Shown: positions 63,800 through 64,000 of the stretch, piece by piece | How positions within the stretch are numbered: position 1 is the first letter of the stretch | Layout of the letters: each line of letters opens with the position of its first letter | Assembly (NCBI GenBank): GCA_964389925.1 | Contig: CAYMGE010000001.1 | Coordinates: 1-64,000 of the forward strand | Length of the DNA stretch: 64,000 nt | Source: CALECP01 sp964389925 | GTDB taxonomy: Bacteria > Chloroflexota > Anaerolineae > Promineifilales > Promineifilaceae | Reading direction: 5' to 3' | The notes under the pieces: generated by a model | What the model was told of the DNA's origin: nothing | What the model saw: only the letters and a program-made list of their open reading frames with translations | The model's database searches: none | Made by a program: the position numbers and the translations under genes

Positions 63800-64000
63800 A
63801 TGGCAAAACCACAACCAAAGAAAAAATGGCGCATCCGCGACGAACTGATTTTTGACACGATTATGGAAATGGTCACTGTTGCTCCGGACAAAGCTGTGCG
63901 GCCGCAAGATATTGCGAGGGCAATTCAACCCGACGATTGGCAGAATCTACTCAAACGAGTCCGTCTCTTTGCGCGACAGCTCGCGTATGACGACTATGTT
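63800..64000 (+). CDS. DUF3253-like protein (cut by window end)
   Basis: 67 codons visible. MAKPQPKKKWRIRDEL then FDTIMEMVTVAPDKAV, RPQDIARAI and LLKRVRLFARQLAYDDYV resemble the small winged-helix DUF3253 family. Starts 8 bp after the previous gene and runs off the right edge. Confidence 0.65.
   Translation, partial: MAKPQPKKKWRIRDELIFDTIMEMVTVAPDKAVRPQDIARAIQPDDWQNLLKRVRLFARQLAYDDYV

Overview
The window is about 64 kb of bacterial chromosome with moderate GC. It reads as Chloroflexota (Anaerolineae/Caldilineae-like). This is inferred from gene content: many Ser/Thr kinases, PP2C phosphatases and zinc-ribbon proteins, an auracyanin-like cupredoxin, F420-type oxidoreductases, a class III fructose bisphosphatase, UPF0210, a Cox-type molybdoenzyme maturation set and very large exoenzymes. 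I saw no rRNA, tRNA, CRISPR array or prophage. The palindrome CGGCCG, mostly as TCGGCCG(A), is scattered through almost every gene. I count about 145 copies by eye, against about 16 expected by chance.

Region 1 (98-15,647) is a ten-gene minus-strand operon for protein phosphorylation. In transcription order it encodes a small HTH protein, a membrane FHA protein, a zinc-ribbon/degenerate-kinase/PP2C fusion, a zinc-ribbon protein, a zinc-ribbon PP2C, a kinase with TPRs, a zinc-ribbon FHA protein, a transmembrane kinase, a solute-binding LysM lipoprotein and a vWA protein. It resembles an enlarged TerY-P (vWA/PP2C/kinase) triad. A divergent sigma-70-like factor, an unknown protein and an APH-type kinase follow on the plus strand.

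Region 2 (15,631-24,075) holds an AtuA-like / PPOX / LLM-F420 oxidoreductase / acyl-CoA carboxyltransferase operon, an MscS-channel remnant, a SnoaL-like protein and a kinase-FHA protein with a C-terminal membrane anchor.

Region 3 (about 24,076-28,400) is an accessory stretch poor in the CGGCCG motif. It contains broken toxin-antitoxin genes (an antitoxin-like pseudogene, a MazF fragment, a frameshifted BrnT), an intact VapC/Phd pair with a TGTACA operator, a lipoprotein with a recent internal duplication, and small hairpin repeats.

Region 4 (28,635-36,567) is one 2606-residue secreted protein. It combines Ig/cadherin-like modules, an endonuclease/exonuclease/phosphatase domain, a PhoX-like domain and two tandem 5'-nucleotidase units, with a good promoter and terminator. 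It looks like a one-polypeptide route from extracellular DNA to phosphate.

Region 5 (36,639-64,000) is mainly housekeeping: FBPase, UPF0210 with its ACT partner, PolX, ArgJ, a sigma/anti-sigma pair, a TetR-controlled ring-cleavage-type dioxygenase, hydrolases, NUDIX, a metallophosphoesterase, a DinB protein and a YbdK-like ligase. It also contains a 224-bp MITE-like element with a 9-bp target duplication, and a stand-alone structured RNA between two molybdenum-cofactor genes that resembles the IscB-associated HEARO/omega RNA.
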